A stretch of 64,000 nt of DNA from the NCBI GenBank assembly GCA_025363295.1, contig JANYEC010000033.1, positions 34,256-98,255 of the forward strand, read 5' to 3'. Positions 26,825 through 36,764 of the stretch are shown here, in pieces. A program made the position numbers and the translations under genes. Position 1 is the first letter of the stretch, and every line of letters begins with the position of its first letter. Source of the DNA: Akkermansiaceae bacterium (lineage in GTDB: Bacteria; Verrucomicrobiota; Verrucomicrobiia; Verrucomicrobiales; Akkermansiaceae). The notes below the pieces were generated by a model, which was given only the letters and a program-made list of their open reading frames with translations, searched no databases and had not been told where the DNA came from.

Positions 26825-28846
26825 GCTCCCCCGACCGTAGCGTTCGCGAAATTGGCGGAGCAAGTCATCCACGCGATCCGTGTCTGGTGCAGCGGGCGGC
26901 GGCGTAGGCTCGGCGGGCGGGTTCGACGAAGCGAAGATAGGCGGCTCAGCTGGCTGAGAGGAGGGCGCAGGCTCGGGTGAAAAAACTGGCGGGGCCATTT
27001 GAAAAGGTGAATCGATTTGTGGCTGATAGGACGCCGTTGACGGTGGTTGGAATGATGCTGCGGGTGGGTCTTGTGCAAAAATGTCCGGTGCCGCTTGGAA
27101 GGGTGAGGCGGAGGCTGGAGGGTTGAATTCAAATGCGGCGGCTGGCTCGGGCGGAAAAACCGGCGGAGTGACTTGAAATGGTGAATCCAACTGCGGCTGA
27201 TGGGAGATTACCGGCTCCTGCGAAAATGGAACCGCTGGGGGCTCCTGTGAAAAAATATCCGGTGCTACATGGAATGGAGACTCGGAAGCTGGCGGGTTGA
27301 ATTCAAATGCGGCCGTTGGGTCTGGCGAAACGACCTGCGGAGTCACTTGAAATGGATTCACTGGCGGCTGATAGGGAACTGCTGGCTCTGAATGACACTG
27401 CGCGGATGGCGCAGGCGGTTCGCCGAATGACGGAGCGGCTTGCGGTGCATCATGCCAATGTTGAGCAGGTGAATGCTCAGGCACATAAACCGGGGGGCAC
27501 GCCTGAAACGGTGAGTTTACAGCAGTTTCAGCGATGACGGGATTCGGAAAGAATTGAGGTGCAGGCCATGAGTTAGACTCTTCGTGCGTGGGCACGATTT
27601 CAACAGCCGGCGGGGCCAAAACGGGCTCAACCCCAGGCACTACGATCGCAGTTTCAGTTCGCGGGATTTCCGTGACCGCCTCGATTTCGGGCCGCTTTGC
27701 CTCAGGCACAGAGGCGAGGATTGCAGTGGGGGCGGAATCCATCGCTGATGCCTTGAGCCAAGCCAGACCCGCCGCACGGATCAGGCCGCGCGCGTGAGTT
27801 CCGGTAGAAGCCACGTCGATTTTTTCCAGCACCCGACTTCCCAATCCAGGGACGCGAGAATCTAGCAGCGCGATCATCTCAGATTCCGTTAGAGGGTCAA
27901 GTTCGATCACCACCTCCGAGAGACGGTCCGCGAGACCACCGCTCAGTCGGGGAAGGAAGGCACTCTGCCAGATGTCCTGATTGAGAGAGAGAATCACGTC
28001 CAAGCGCTCCACCGATTGGCGGAGAGATCCGAGAAAAGCGGCCAATCTCAGGGCTGCGGTTTCATCGGCAGAAAATCCTTCGAGGTCATCCGCGACAAGG
28101 ACGACGCGCATCAGCAGGGAAAGCAGTCCAAGGAGGGATTCCAGCCGTTCCATGGCTTCATTGTCTGATGGATTTCCCGCATGCACGCTTTCAGCCAGCG
28201 CCCTCACGCGGCCCGCATTTTCGACGGGGGTGGCCGCAAATCTGAACAAGGCTTCCACCCAGAATGCGACTTCGCGCACAGGCAGCCCGCAATTTTGTGC
28301 GAGTTCAAGGCTCAGGCGCTGACCCAGCACCTCAAAATTTTCTTGTGCCCAGTGCGCGGTCACTGCATTCGGGTGATGGAAGTCAAACGTTTCTATCGGG
28401 CGATTTCGTAAGGCCGTGAGCGCACCCTCACGATCCTGACATGGCACCTCGCCGGATGCCACTAACGGCTGCAAGGCGATTGCAAATAAACGCCGTGTCA
28501 CGAGATCTAACACACACATCCCACCCGATGCCGGAAGCGGACGCAGGAGGCGGCGAAGTGCATCGTCCGTGACCGATGCCGCGTCGATCCGGCAACCAAA
28601 TCCCGGCTGTAGTGGAATAAATTCGTGAGTCGATCCGAGGTAATGTTGGACTCGTGAGAGCAAATGCGTCTTTCCATGACCGGCGCGAGGAGCGCGTAGC
28701 AGGATGCATCGGCCGGTTTTCTCCAACGGAGCGGTCAGCATGTCAGACAAGATTTCGTAAGCCCGGCGATTGACCGATTCCGCGTGAGCAGCCGGGATCC
28801 GACCGAGGGTTTCGAAAAGCATTTGGAACGGGTGATCGTTGGCCAT
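26819..28846 (-). CDS. P-loop ATPase with proline-rich tandem-repeat tail, function unknown
   Basis: A 675-residue protein using the ATG at 28846 (MANDHPFQMLF); an earlier ATG at 28897 is possible. Residues 1-370 look like an AAA/STAND-type ATPase, with LLRAPRAGHGKTHLL as Walker A and VVLVADDLEGF as Walker B. A further 35-residue Ala-rich helix follows. From about residue 400 the protein is disordered, Pro/Ala/Phe-rich, with two full and at least one partial copy of a 58-residue unit (SPFQVTPPVFPPEP...). The last 20 residues (VDDLLRQFRERYGRG) are a charged helix. I cannot name a family. It lies 64 bp upstream of nuoD. Confidence 0.75.
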   Translation of the reverse strand: MANDHPFQMLFETLGRIPAAHAESVNRRAYEILSDMLTAPLEKTGRCILLRAPRAGHGKTHLLSRVQHYLGSTHEFIPLQPGFGCRIDAASVTDDALRRLLRPLPASGGMCVLDLVTRRLFAIALQPLVASGEVPCQDREGALTALRNRPIETFDFHHPNAVTAHWAQENFEVLGQRLSLELAQNCGLPVREVAFWVEALFRFAATPVENAGRVRALAESVHAGNPSDNEAMERLESLLGLLSLLMRVVLVADDLEGFSADETAALRLAAFLGSLRQSVERLDVILSLNQDIWQSAFLPRLSGGLADRLSEVVIELDPLTESEMIALLDSRVPGLGSRVLEKIDVASTGTHARGLIRAAGLAWLKASAMDSAPTAILASVPEAKRPEIEAVTEIPRTETAIVVPGVEPVLAPPAVEIVPTHEESNSWPAPQFFPNPVIAETAVNSPFQACPPVYVPEHSPAQHWHDAPQAAPSFGEPPAPSAQCHSEPAVPYQPPVNPFQVTPQVVSPDPTAAFEFNPPASESPFHVAPDIFSQEPPAVPFSQEPVISHQPQLDSPFQVTPPVFPPEPAAAFEFNPPASASPFQAAPDIFAQDPPAASFQPPSTASYQPQIDSPFQMAPPVFSPEPAPSSQPAEPPIFASSNPPAEPTPPPAAPDTDRVDDLLRQFRERYGRGSL
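27006..27375 (-). repeat. Intragenic tandem repeat, about 174-bp unit
   Basis: Within the ATPase tail the segment GGGTTGAATTCAAATGCGG recurs at about 27120 and 27294, exactly 174 bp apart. GGTGAATC-starting units recur at 27006 and 27180, with a diverged third at about 27353. The unit is 58 codons, so copy-number change would stay in frame. Confidence 0.75.
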
Positions 28847-28953
28847 GGGGGTATTAAATCGGATTGGACGGAGATTGCATGCCTTTTCGTGATTCACAAG
28901 AATAGAGCAGGGAAAATCTTTGGCTTTCCCCTGGGGCTCTGCTTTTATTGGTC

Positions 28954-29463
28954 ATGACTTCCTATCTTGTGATCACCCTCCTCGGAAATGACCGTCCCGG
29001 TTTGGTGAATTCTATCGCAGACATCATCGCCAAACATGGTGGAAACTGGCTCGAAAGCCGCATGTCGCGCCTCGCCGGACAATTCGCCGGCATTGCACGG
29101 ATCGAGTGCCCGCCTGAAGCAGTCTCCGCCCTACTCCTCGAGCTTCAAGCCCCCGGCATTCCCGGACTAACAATTCAAGCAGTTCATGAAAATGCGGTTG
29201 AAACCCTTCCCCGTCGCACGGTGGTCGTCGATGTCGTCGGCAATGACCGCCCCGGCATTGTGCGTGAACTCACTGCCGCCATCGCGTACGCGGGAGGAAA
29301 CGTGGAAGAACTAACCACTGGCCTTGAAAGTGCCCCGATGAGTGGTCACCCGATGTTCCGCGCCCACGGCATCGTCTCGATCGCGGAAAACACCGAAACC
29401 GATATCCTCACCACTGCGATCGAAAGTCTAGGCGGTGATTTGACCGTGGATCTATCAATCTGA
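28954..29463 (+). CDS. Two-ACT-domain protein, GcvR-like
   Basis: A 169-residue protein made of two ACT domains: residues 2-80 (VITLLGNDRPGLVNSIADIIAKHGGNW) and 90-165 (VVDVVGNDRPGIVRELTAAIAYAGGNVEEL). This is the layout of the glycine-cleavage repressor accessory protein GcvR, and of other small amino-acid-sensing ACT proteins. The ligand is unknown. The ATG at 28954 is used; a TTG two codons earlier is in frame. It diverges from the ATPase gene across a 107-bp gap that must hold both promoters. Confidence 0.82.
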   Translation: MTSYLVITLLGNDRPGLVNSIADIIAKHGGNWLESRMSRLAGQFAGIARIECPPEAVSALLLELQAPGIPGLTIQAVHENAVETLPRRTVVVDVVGNDRPGIVRELTAAIAYAGGNVEELTTGLESAPMSGHPMFRAHGIVSIAENTETDILTTAIESLGGDLTVDLSI

Positions 29464-29602
29464 TTGCGGCTAACATAATGAAGAACATGGAACCGCGAAT
29501 GGATGCTATATTCAGATTGAAAATTCGATTAAATCACCTTAGATAAAGTCAAAAAATCTATTAAAATGTTAGGTTTTTCTACTCCTAAGGGTTGATCTCT
29601 GA

Positions 29603-30121
29603 TCAAACCAATTTCCGCGCGAGGTATTCCCGCGAAACCCGCACATACTTTTCCGCCCAACTTTTCACCTTCGCTTGCTCCTCTAACGAAAGCGTGCGAA
29701 CCATTTTCCCTGGAGAACCTAACACCAGCGAGCCCGGCGGAATAATCGTGCCACCGGTCACTAAGGCCCGGGCCCCGATGATTGAGCGCTCGCCGATCAC
29801 GGCACCATCCAGAACGATCGCTCCCATACCGATGAGAACTTCGTCCTTCACTGTACAGGCATGGAGAATGGCCGAGTGGCCGACTGTTACCAGTTCGCCG
29901 ATATAACAGCCATAATCATCTGCTAGATGGATCACCGCGTTGTCCTGCACATTCGAGCGCGGGCCGATTACGATTTCATTGATATCCCCGCGTAAGGTGG
30001 AGTTATACCAAATGCTTGTTTCCTCCCCTAACGTCACTCGCCCGATCACATCTGCGCTCGCGGCAACGAATGCGCTTTTGGGAATCGTGGGAAAAATGCC
30101 AGCAAATATCTCAATTGCCAT
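29603..30121 (-). CDS. Gamma-class carbonic anhydrase-like hexapeptide protein
   Basis: A 172-residue left-handed beta-helix protein. It has DVIGRVTLGEETSIWYNSTLRGDINEI, then NVQDNAVIHLADD (metal-binding His) and VGHSAILHAC (two more His), and the C-terminal helix. This matches the YrdA/PaaY gamma-CA family; the catalytic residues that would prove carbonic anhydrase activity are not all verifiable by eye. It ends 140 bp from the convergent ACT gene; that gap is AT-rich with no gene. The repeat-like phrase GGAACCGCGAATGGATGC lies near 29488. Confidence 0.85.
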   Translation of the reverse strand: MAIEIFAGIFPTIPKSAFVAASADVIGRVTLGEETSIWYNSTLRGDINEIVIGPRSNVQDNAVIHLADDYGCYIGELVTVGHSAILHACTVKDEVLIGMGAIVLDGAVIGERSIIGARALVTGGTIIPPGSLVLGSPGKMVRTLSLEEQAKVKSWAEKYVRVSREYLARKLV

Positions 30122-30188
30122 GCCGGACCCTAGGAAAATCCGTCAACCATCGCAAGACTCGCGAGAACCTGTTTTCAAAAATTGGCAC

Positions 30189-30221
30189 AAAAAAGCCATG
30201 AGATTCGAGTTCTCATGGCTT
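30189..30221 (-). terminator. Rho-independent terminator downstream of aspC
   Basis: An 11-bp perfect stem (AAGCCATGAGA at 30193-30203 with TCTCATGGCTT at 30211-30221) with a 7-nt loop. On the minus strand it is followed by a run of six T residues. It lies 40 bp after the minus-strand aminotransferase gene. Confidence 0.85.
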
Positions 30222-30260
30222 TCTGTGAAAGGAGCGAAATGAATTTCGCGGTCCGTAAAT

Positions 30261-31427
30261 TCAATGTTCGCGGCAGAACTGCTCGAAGCGAGTGAGTCCT
30301 TCGTTGAGGATATCCAGCGTCGTGCAATAGCTGAGGCGAATCCCTTCATCATAGCCGAAGGCAATGCCAGGAACGGCAGCCACCTTGTAGCGGGAAAGAA
30401 GTTTATCACAGAGGTTCATCGACTTCAGGCCAGTATTGCCGGTGTAAACGAAGAAATAAAACGCTCCCAGTGGCTCGACGACCCGGATGTTCGGGATCGC
30501 CTTGAGACGAGCAAACATGAATTGACGCTTCACATCGTATTCGCCGCGAAGGTCTTCGATGAACGATTGGTCACCGGTGAGGGCGGCCAGCGCGCCATAT
30601 TGCGAAAAGCTGTTAGCGTTAGATGTGGTGTGGTTCTGGATTTTTTCAATCGCATCCGCGAGGGCCTTGGGAGCTGCGGTGTAGCCGAGGCGCCAGCCAG
30701 TCATCGAGTAGGCTTTCGAGAAACCGTTGACGGTGATTGTGAGGTCATAGAGTTCTTGGCTGAGTGAGGCGATGGAAACGTGCTTGGCCTCCCCGTAAAC
30801 GAGCTTTTCGTAAATTTCGTCAGACAGGATCACGATGTCTTCTGTGAGAGCGATTTCCCCGAGGGCGAGCAGCTCTTCTTTGGTGTAAATGGCACCGGTT
30901 GGATTGCCCGGCGTGTTGATGATCACCATCTTGGTGGCCGGTGTCATGGCGTCCTCGAACTGCTCGGGAGTCATTTTCCAGCCCGTGGATTCTTTGGTTT
31001 CGACGATGACCGGGATACCACCGGCAAGCCGAACCATTTCAGGGTAGGAAACCCAGAATGGCGATGGGATGATGACTTCATCGCCTTCTTCGATTACGGC
31101 GAGGATCGCGTTGTAACACGCCATTTTCGCGCCGCCGGTGACGCAGATTTGGTGGGCGGCGTATTTGAGGTTGTTATCCGCAGCAAACTTCGCGGAGAGG
31201 GCCTCGCGGAGCTCTGGAATACCACCCGCCGGTGTATATTTGGTTTTTCCAGACTGAAGGGCCTCGATCGCTGCGTCCTTGATGAACTGCGGGGTGTCCA
31301 CTTCGGGCTCACCACCGGCGAGGGCGTAAACTTCTTCGCCTTTAGCAATCATGGCCTTAGCCTGGGCGGTCACGGCCAGAGTGAGGGACGGGGAAACCTT
31401 GGAGATACGGGATGAAATGCTGTCCAT
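30261..31427 (-). CDS. aspC: Class I aspartate aminotransferase
   Basis: A 388-residue PLP-dependent enzyme transferring the amino group between aspartate and 2-oxoglutarate. It shows GEPEVDTPQFI, TGGAKMACYNAILA, NTPGNPTGAIYTKEEL, DEIYEKLVYG and the Schiff-base lysine in NGFSKAYSMTGWRLGY. The ATG at 31427 (MDSISSRISKVSPS) fits the family start; an open frame extends 30 codons upstream with no conserved sequence. A clear terminator follows. The upstream neighbour is the NRPS gene, 220 bp away and on the same strand, so a precursor-supply role is conceivable. Confidence 0.93.
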   Translation of the reverse strand: MDSISSRISKVSPSLTLAVTAQAKAMIAKGEEVYALAGGEPEVDTPQFIKDAAIEALQSGKTKYTPAGGIPELREALSAKFAADNNLKYAAHQICVTGGAKMACYNAILAVIEEGDEVIIPSPFWVSYPEMVRLAGGIPVIVETKESTGWKMTPEQFEDAMTPATKMVIINTPGNPTGAIYTKEELLALGEIALTEDIVILSDEIYEKLVYGEAKHVSIASLSQELYDLTITVNGFSKAYSMTGWRLGYTAAPKALADAIEKIQNHTTSNANSFSQYGALAALTGDQSFIEDLRGEYDVKRQFMFARLKAIPNIRVVEPLGAFYFFVYTGNTGLKSMNLCDKLLSRYKVAAVPGIAFGYDEGIRLSYCTTLDILNEGLTRFEQFCREH

Positions 31428-31648
31428 TTGAGCTCGATTGAGGATTGGTCCGTCAAACCGGGCGCAGAAAGGAAAGAACGCAGCCCCCGGCAGGAACGGG
31501 GCGCTTTTGTGCGCCATCGCCGGATAGGTGGCAAGCTAAATGGTGAGGCATTTTGTGGCAGCATCAGTGCCTTCCAAACGGGTGTTGGCCTCTGCGACGC
31601 AGGTTTATCATCCACCCAAGCACGATCCCATCAACCTTGCCAGCGGAT

Positions 31649-34600
31649 TCACATTCTCTTGCTGATTTCCCCAGCCAATGCCTCAACATGGTCAGGCGCG
31701 AACATGGTAAGATGCTTTCCGGCCACCTCCACAATCTCCATGGACTCGACTAATTTACCCCAACCGTAATCGTCGGGAATATCAAATTTATCATCGGTGG
31801 CCTGTGACTTGAAAAGTGTGATGTGGCAAGCGAGAGGATTCGGGTGAAATTCCTCCATCGATTTCCAATGAGCATCGCGAACTTTGAGCATTCGAAGATC
31901 GCTGTAAGGCTGGGTTATAGTCGTGCTTTTCACCGCCTGAATTTCCCCCTTGACCCTGAGATGAGTGGAAAGTCCATCACGAGCCCGGGCGAGCAAATGT
32001 CCAAGTCTTCTGAACAAATGCGTTTCACCTTTCGCTGCCCAGAAAACCTCCGCCCGCTCCCACAGGCCGTATTGCCTGATAGAAATCGCGGGATTGATCG
32101 TATCGAAAAGCCCGGCAAAGGCGACGGTCTCCCCCGCCTCCATCAGTTGGCGGGCCATTTCATAGACGAGCAGCCCACCATAGGAATATCCCGCGAGATG
32201 GTAGGGACCGTGCGCTTGATGCTCACTCAGCGCCGCAAGATACGTCGCGGCGGTTTCCTCCACCGGCACCGGTCGCACCTCCTCCTCTGCCGCAAGAGCC
32301 GGTGACTCAATCGCTAACAGAGGGCGCCCGGTAGGAAGATGCTTGCCGAGATCTTGATAGAAGAAGACGCCTCCGTCCCCGCCGTGGATGCAAAATAAGG
32401 GAGGCAGGTGCCCCTCAGGCCTCACGGGCACAACAATCGAGTGATGGGGCTTTACAGAAATTCTGTTAGCCTCATTTCTGTCAATCACTTCACCTAACAA
32501 ACGCGGAGTGGGAGCCTGGATGAGCATCGCCATCGGGATCCTAATTTTCCATTCCCGCCCGATTTGAGCGAAAAGCTGGAGAGCCGCAAGTGAGTGGCCG
32601 CCGAGTTCGAAAAATGATTCATCACGCCCGATTTTCTCGATGCCCAGCAAGGCGGACCACACTTCAGCTAACCGGATTTCTGTGGCGGTGGCAGGTGGAT
32701 CTGACGAGGCGTGCTGGCTTGCAGTTAGGCTTGGGTTAGGTAATCTTCGGCGGTCGAGCTTGCCCCGTTCCGTAAGGATAAATTCTTCTACCGCAGCCCA
32801 GCGAGTGGGGATCGCAGCGGTCGGCAAGTGAGCGGCGGCGTACACGGCGAGCTGTCCTGCCCAGCCATCTTCGGGTGATTGACTCCATCGGACCCAAGCA
32901 GCGAGCGAGGTGGAGCCGCCCCGGCCCGACACCGGCCCCACGTGAGCCGCCGAGACACCGGGAAACATTTCTAACACCCGGATGACTTCGTTAGGTTCCA
33001 CTCGGTTGCCACGGATTTTTAATTGGTCATCCTGCCGCCCTAGGAACCGAAGATCGCCGGCGTCATCCCAGAAAACGCGGTCACCGGTACGATACCACGC
33101 ACGCCCATCCATGAAATGAAAAGCATCTGCCGTGAGGTCTGGTCGTTGCCAGTAGCCCGCGCCCACGCAGATTCCTCCCAGCCAGAGTTCGCCTGCGGCC
33201 CCGGGTGGCAAGCTCCGCCCAGAAGCATCGCATACCCGCGCAAAAACTCCTGGCAGCGGACGGCCAATCGCCGGATCGCCGGATTCGTTCCAACTGCCAT
33301 CAATCAACTCCGCCGTGCCGACGATGGACGCCTCAGTGGGGCCATAAGTATTAATGAGAAAGTTCTGCCTGCCGCCCGCCTCGAACCAATCTTTGACGGC
33401 TGCGGCCGATGCCCTTTCACCGCCGATGATCGTCGTCCGCACCTGTTCAGGAATGGTTTCCTTTTCCGAAACCATCCAAGCACACCACGCCGCCCAATGC
33501 GCAGTGGATAGATCGAGCACGGTGATGCCAGCACTGCGGATGAATTTGTGAAAGTCATCGAGATCAGCTGCTAGATTTTCCGGGCGCGGAACGAGCGTCG
33601 CACCGCTGAGCAAAGTTGCCAAAAGCTCTTCAAGCGATGCATCGAATCCGGGCGACGCGAATTGCAACACCCGGTCACCAGGCTCGATGCTAGCCAGCCC
33701 TGCCATGCCGAGTGCTTCGTTGGTGACACCACCATGAACCATCATCACCCCTTTCGGTCGGCCGGTGGAGCCCGAGGTATAGAGAATGGCGAGGGTCGCG
33801 CGGGGATCGTTAGATAACTCCGTGTTACAAGTCCTTCCTCTCATGCCATCAACCTCAGTGCAGGGAAGGGAGAACTCAGCGCAAGCGTTAGGGTCGTCGC
33901 TAAGAATGAGGAGTGGCCCCGCATCGTCGATGATCGCGCGCAGACGATTCTGCGGCAAAGTCGGGTCCAGAGGCACATTAATCGCGCCGATCCTAGCAAC
34001 CGCTAACAAAACGACCGCTAAATTTTTCCGATCCCAAAGCATGCTCGCGACCGTAAGTCCGGGGCTCAATCCCGCTTCCTGCAAACGGGCGGCCAAGTGC
34101 TCCACCTGTGCGTCGAGTTCGGAATAACTGATCGCCCCGTCCGTCGTCCAAATTGCTTCCCGTAGGGCAAATTTTTCCACTGAGTCCCGCCAAGCCGTTG
34201 CCAAGTGGAGGTGGGCTGCTGGCTGACCACCGGATTCCCACTGATCGAGAAAGTCTCGCATGGGGGCTGGCAGTGCCGTTAAATTCGCTGCATCTGTCGC
34301 ACTCTCATCCGCGAGGTGGGTGATGATTGCCGCCCATTGATCTAGCAGAGATTGCGCCGCACGAACACCAAACTGTCGCCCATTCACCTCGACTTCGAGC
34401 TGCAGCTCGGGACGAATCCAAGCGCTCGCAAACAAAGGTTCGCCACCCAATTCGTGGATGGTGACAGATTCAATTCCTTCCGTTTTCCCCAATTGATCGT
34501 GGAGTGTCCCACGTTGCACCATGATCACTCCCCCAGGCCATGGCCCGCTGGTCTCCTGAAAAATCCCGGAGGGAAGATCCTGCGGGGAAACGTTTTCAAT

Positions 34601-35488
34601 CAAACGCATATCTAGCAGATGCTTGCGGAAATCTCGCAAGACCGGCATCGCGGACCCTGACACTGCACGCGGGATCACCAGCGGCACCGTATTCATGGAA
34701 AACCCAGCCTCATGAGGCCGTGGGGGTCCGGAACGCACTTGGCCAACAGCGACCATGTCTGCTCCAGCGGTGCGCCCGACCGCCTGCCCCCATGCCCAGG
34801 TAATTAGGGTTGGCACGGTGACCTCCATGCTACCAGCAACAGCCTCAATGCGGGCCACTGTTTCAATACCAAGGCAGCGATTCACACGCGTCGGGGCATT
34901 TTCCTCACCCGGGAATTCTAACTCAAATGCCTCTATTACCGCAAAAGCTCGGTGATGGAATTCTGTCGCTTGTTGGATCTCCTCCGATCCGGACGGGGCT
35001 AACAGGGCAAGCTCCAAGCCTCCTGGATCGTCCCCGTCGATTAACCGTGCATGAAACGCCCTAAGGATTTTTTCGATAGAAGCACCATCAAGCAGCGCGT
35101 GATGAAACGTCCACACGAGTCTCCCAGCGGTCGGCCATATCACCATCCGCCACGGCAAGCCTCCGCCGAGAGGAAAAGGCTTTACCCGATCCGCAGCAAG
35201 CCATGCACTCCAAGAAGAAGGTGTTTCCGTTTCGGTTCGGATTGGCGATTCGGCAGCTAGAGAATGAATTCCGCAGGGTTCACCTTCACTTACGAGAAAT
35301 CCGGATGCGAGAGCGGCGGTCTGCTCCACGGTCGCAAGCCATGCCGGATGCACCCGACTCATGGATAAATCCGCGCTGAAAACGATTTCAACCTGCTCCA
35401 CGTTTCTGCCCGAGCATTCTGCCAGCGAGTCGCGCAACATCGCGGCTTGCAAGTGAGAAATCGGGCGGACTGGTTGAAGATCAGACAT
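31649..35488 (-). CDS. Single-module nonribosomal peptide synthetase (C-A-PCP-TE)
   Basis: A 1279-residue enzyme. Condensation domain at about 5-420 with HHALLDG (129-135, HHxxxDG type). Adenylation domain at about 435-910 with YTSGSTGRPKG (A3), FDASLEELL (A4), NTYGPTEAS (A5), YRTGD (A7) and RGKLDRR-like A10. Carrier domain with LGGHSL at about 961-966 (phosphopantetheinyl serine). Thioesterase with GYSYGG at about 1098. Reading the substrate pocket against GrsA gives about D235 A236 E239 D278 I299 G301 T322 I330 V331. Two acidic positions hint at a basic amino acid such as lysine. It is the last gene of a four-gene minus-strand cluster; no phosphopantetheinyl transferase is visible here. Confidence 0.9.
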   Translation of the reverse strand: MSDLQPVRPISHLQAAMLRDSLAECSGRNVEQVEIVFSADLSMSRVHPAWLATVEQTAALASGFLVSEGEPCGIHSLAAESPIRTETETPSSWSAWLAADRVKPFPLGGGLPWRMVIWPTAGRLVWTFHHALLDGASIEKILRAFHARLIDGDDPGGLELALLAPSGSEEIQQATEFHHRAFAVIEAFELEFPGEENAPTRVNRCLGIETVARIEAVAGSMEVTVPTLITWAWGQAVGRTAGADMVAVGQVRSGPPRPHEAGFSMNTVPLVIPRAVSGSAMPVLRDFRKHLLDMRLIENVSPQDLPSGIFQETSGPWPGGVIMVQRGTLHDQLGKTEGIESVTIHELGGEPLFASAWIRPELQLEVEVNGRQFGVRAAQSLLDQWAAIITHLADESATDAANLTALPAPMRDFLDQWESGGQPAAHLHLATAWRDSVEKFALREAIWTTDGAISYSELDAQVEHLAARLQEAGLSPGLTVASMLWDRKNLAVVLLAVARIGAINVPLDPTLPQNRLRAIIDDAGPLLILSDDPNACAEFSLPCTEVDGMRGRTCNTELSNDPRATLAILYTSGSTGRPKGVMMVHGGVTNEALGMAGLASIEPGDRVLQFASPGFDASLEELLATLLSGATLVPRPENLAADLDDFHKFIRSAGITVLDLSTAHWAAWCAWMVSEKETIPEQVRTTIIGGERASAAAVKDWFEAGGRQNFLINTYGPTEASIVGTAELIDGSWNESGDPAIGRPLPGVFARVCDASGRSLPPGAAGELWLGGICVGAGYWQRPDLTADAFHFMDGRAWYRTGDRVFWDDAGDLRFLGRQDDQLKIRGNRVEPNEVIRVLEMFPGVSAAHVGPVSGRGGSTSLAAWVRWSQSPEDGWAGQLAVYAAAHLPTAAIPTRWAAVEEFILTERGKLDRRRLPNPSLTASQHASSDPPATATEIRLAEVWSALLGIEKIGRDESFFELGGHSLAALQLFAQIGREWKIRIPMAMLIQAPTPRLLGEVIDRNEANRISVKPHHSIVVPVRPEGHLPPLFCIHGGDGGVFFYQDLGKHLPTGRPLLAIESPALAAEEEVRPVPVEETAATYLAALSEHQAHGPYHLAGYSYGGLLVYEMARQLMEAGETVAFAGLFDTINPAISIRQYGLWERAEVFWAAKGETHLFRRLGHLLARARDGLSTHLRVKGEIQAVKSTTITQPYSDLRMLKVRDAHWKSMEEFHPNPLACHITLFKSQATDDKFDIPDDYGWGKLVESMEIVEVAGKHLTMFAPDHVEALAGEISKRM

Positions 35489-35588
35489 TCAGGTATCGGC
35501 GTTTCAGGGACATAAATTTGTTAGCGATTAGTAAGAAATAAAAGTATGGGCTTGGCAATCACTCAGTCAAATTATGCATGTGGGTGCT

Positions 35589-36740
35589 TTATTTTTTCCA
35601 ATATGAATAGAGCTGATTGAAAAGCTCCGATTGCAAGATCCGGCTCAACAGCGGGGAAATGATAGGGATCTTCGGGAGGATAAACAAATCGTACAACGAG
35701 CGCTTTTGCATGCCCCAGTTTTTGTGCCATGCCGCATCTGCGACACAGTTGATCTCATCCACATCCCCCATTCTGCAAGCATGCTCGATGGCCTTTGCCA
35801 GCAACAAATTCCCCGGCGAACACAATGAGTAAGACTCGTCGTGGCCAATTTTCAGAAGGAACAGGGTTCGCTTGATGCGGACTGCATAATGCGCACCAAT
35901 CGTCTTGTTCTTGGTCTCGATAAGATTCCATTCCATCCATCCTTCATTCTCAAAACGTTCAGCGGCGATCGTATAAAAACGCGAACTTCCAGCCACGGAT
36001 TTAATCGAAGTATTTTCCGCGCCTTTCCACCCGGCATCTTCGACTTCCTCAAAACGTCTCATGTTTTCAATTAAAGAACGTGATCGCTCACGACAATGAA
36101 ACATAACTTCTTCGAGCTCCTGCAATTTCTTGCTTCCGCGTTTCAACTGCCGACGGAAGTTAGACGAAAGTTCAGAACGATATTTTTCAAAATCTCCTAA
36201 TATCGGAATATAACCCTCAGCCCCAGAAAGATTCTTAACGACGCTGAGCTTGCTCCCAGCCCGCCTCAAATAAACCATCGTGGGTGAATGTTCCGGTAAT
36301 TCCCGCAGACGAATGAGCGGCCAAGTGCGAGGAATCAGAGAAAGGTAATCAACAAACACATCCACGATTTCCTCCCGACCGTGAAGTGTCAGACAATCCA
36401 CGCCGCTGGTGTGCAAATTATTATATGGCGTCTTGAGGCATAGGATAGAAAAACCCGGGACACCGAACGACCTAACGGAAATTAAAGGAAAGACTCCGAC
36501 TAAGCGCTCTCCTTCATATGCAAACAGACAAAGCCAAGACTCCGACTCCAATAGTTGTGTCTCAAAAAACGCGCTGATTTGCGGATAGGAAAGCATCGGC
36601 GAGGCAGCGGGCGATTGCAAAAGCAACTCCGCCCACGCGCGCGCATGCGGCGCAAGATCTTGAGCCGACCTAACATCCATGACCCGCAGACCACCCAACG
36701 GCTCAAACTTCCAAGGGGGTGGTATCAGTTGCTTCGTCAA
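35589..36740 (-). CDS. FemAB/CelD-like GNAT acyltransferase in the NRPS locus
   Basis: A 383-residue protein resembling the BioF2/CelD (Acetyltransf_6) GNAT fold. Its core region has SNFRRQLKRGSKKL and DAGWKGAEN, with GAHYAVRIKRTLFLLKIGHDESY in the C-terminal half. These proteins transfer an acyl or aminoacyl group to an amine, often in polysaccharide or peptide biosynthesis. The reading starts on TTG at 36740; an in-frame ATG at 36680 would shorten it by 20 residues. It lies 24 bp after the asparagine-synthetase-like gene and 100 bp before the NRPS gene. Confidence 0.72.
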   Translation of the reverse strand: MTKQLIPPPWKFEPLGGLRVMDVRSAQDLAPHARAWAELLLQSPAASPMLSYPQISAFFETQLLESESWLCLFAYEGERLVGVFPLISVRSFGVPGFSILCLKTPYNNLHTSGVDCLTLHGREEIVDVFVDYLSLIPRTWPLIRLRELPEHSPTMVYLRRAGSKLSVVKNLSGAEGYIPILGDFEKYRSELSSNFRRQLKRGSKKLQELEEVMFHCRERSRSLIENMRRFEEVEDAGWKGAENTSIKSVAGSSRFYTIAAERFENEGWMEWNLIETKNKTIGAHYAVRIKRTLFLLKIGHDESYSLCSPGNLLLAKAIEHACRMGDVDEINCVADAAWHKNWGMQKRSLYDLFILPKIPIISPLLSRILQSELFNQLYSYWKK

Positions 36741-36764
36741 AATTTTGGTCTTTTCGGTTAAGTT

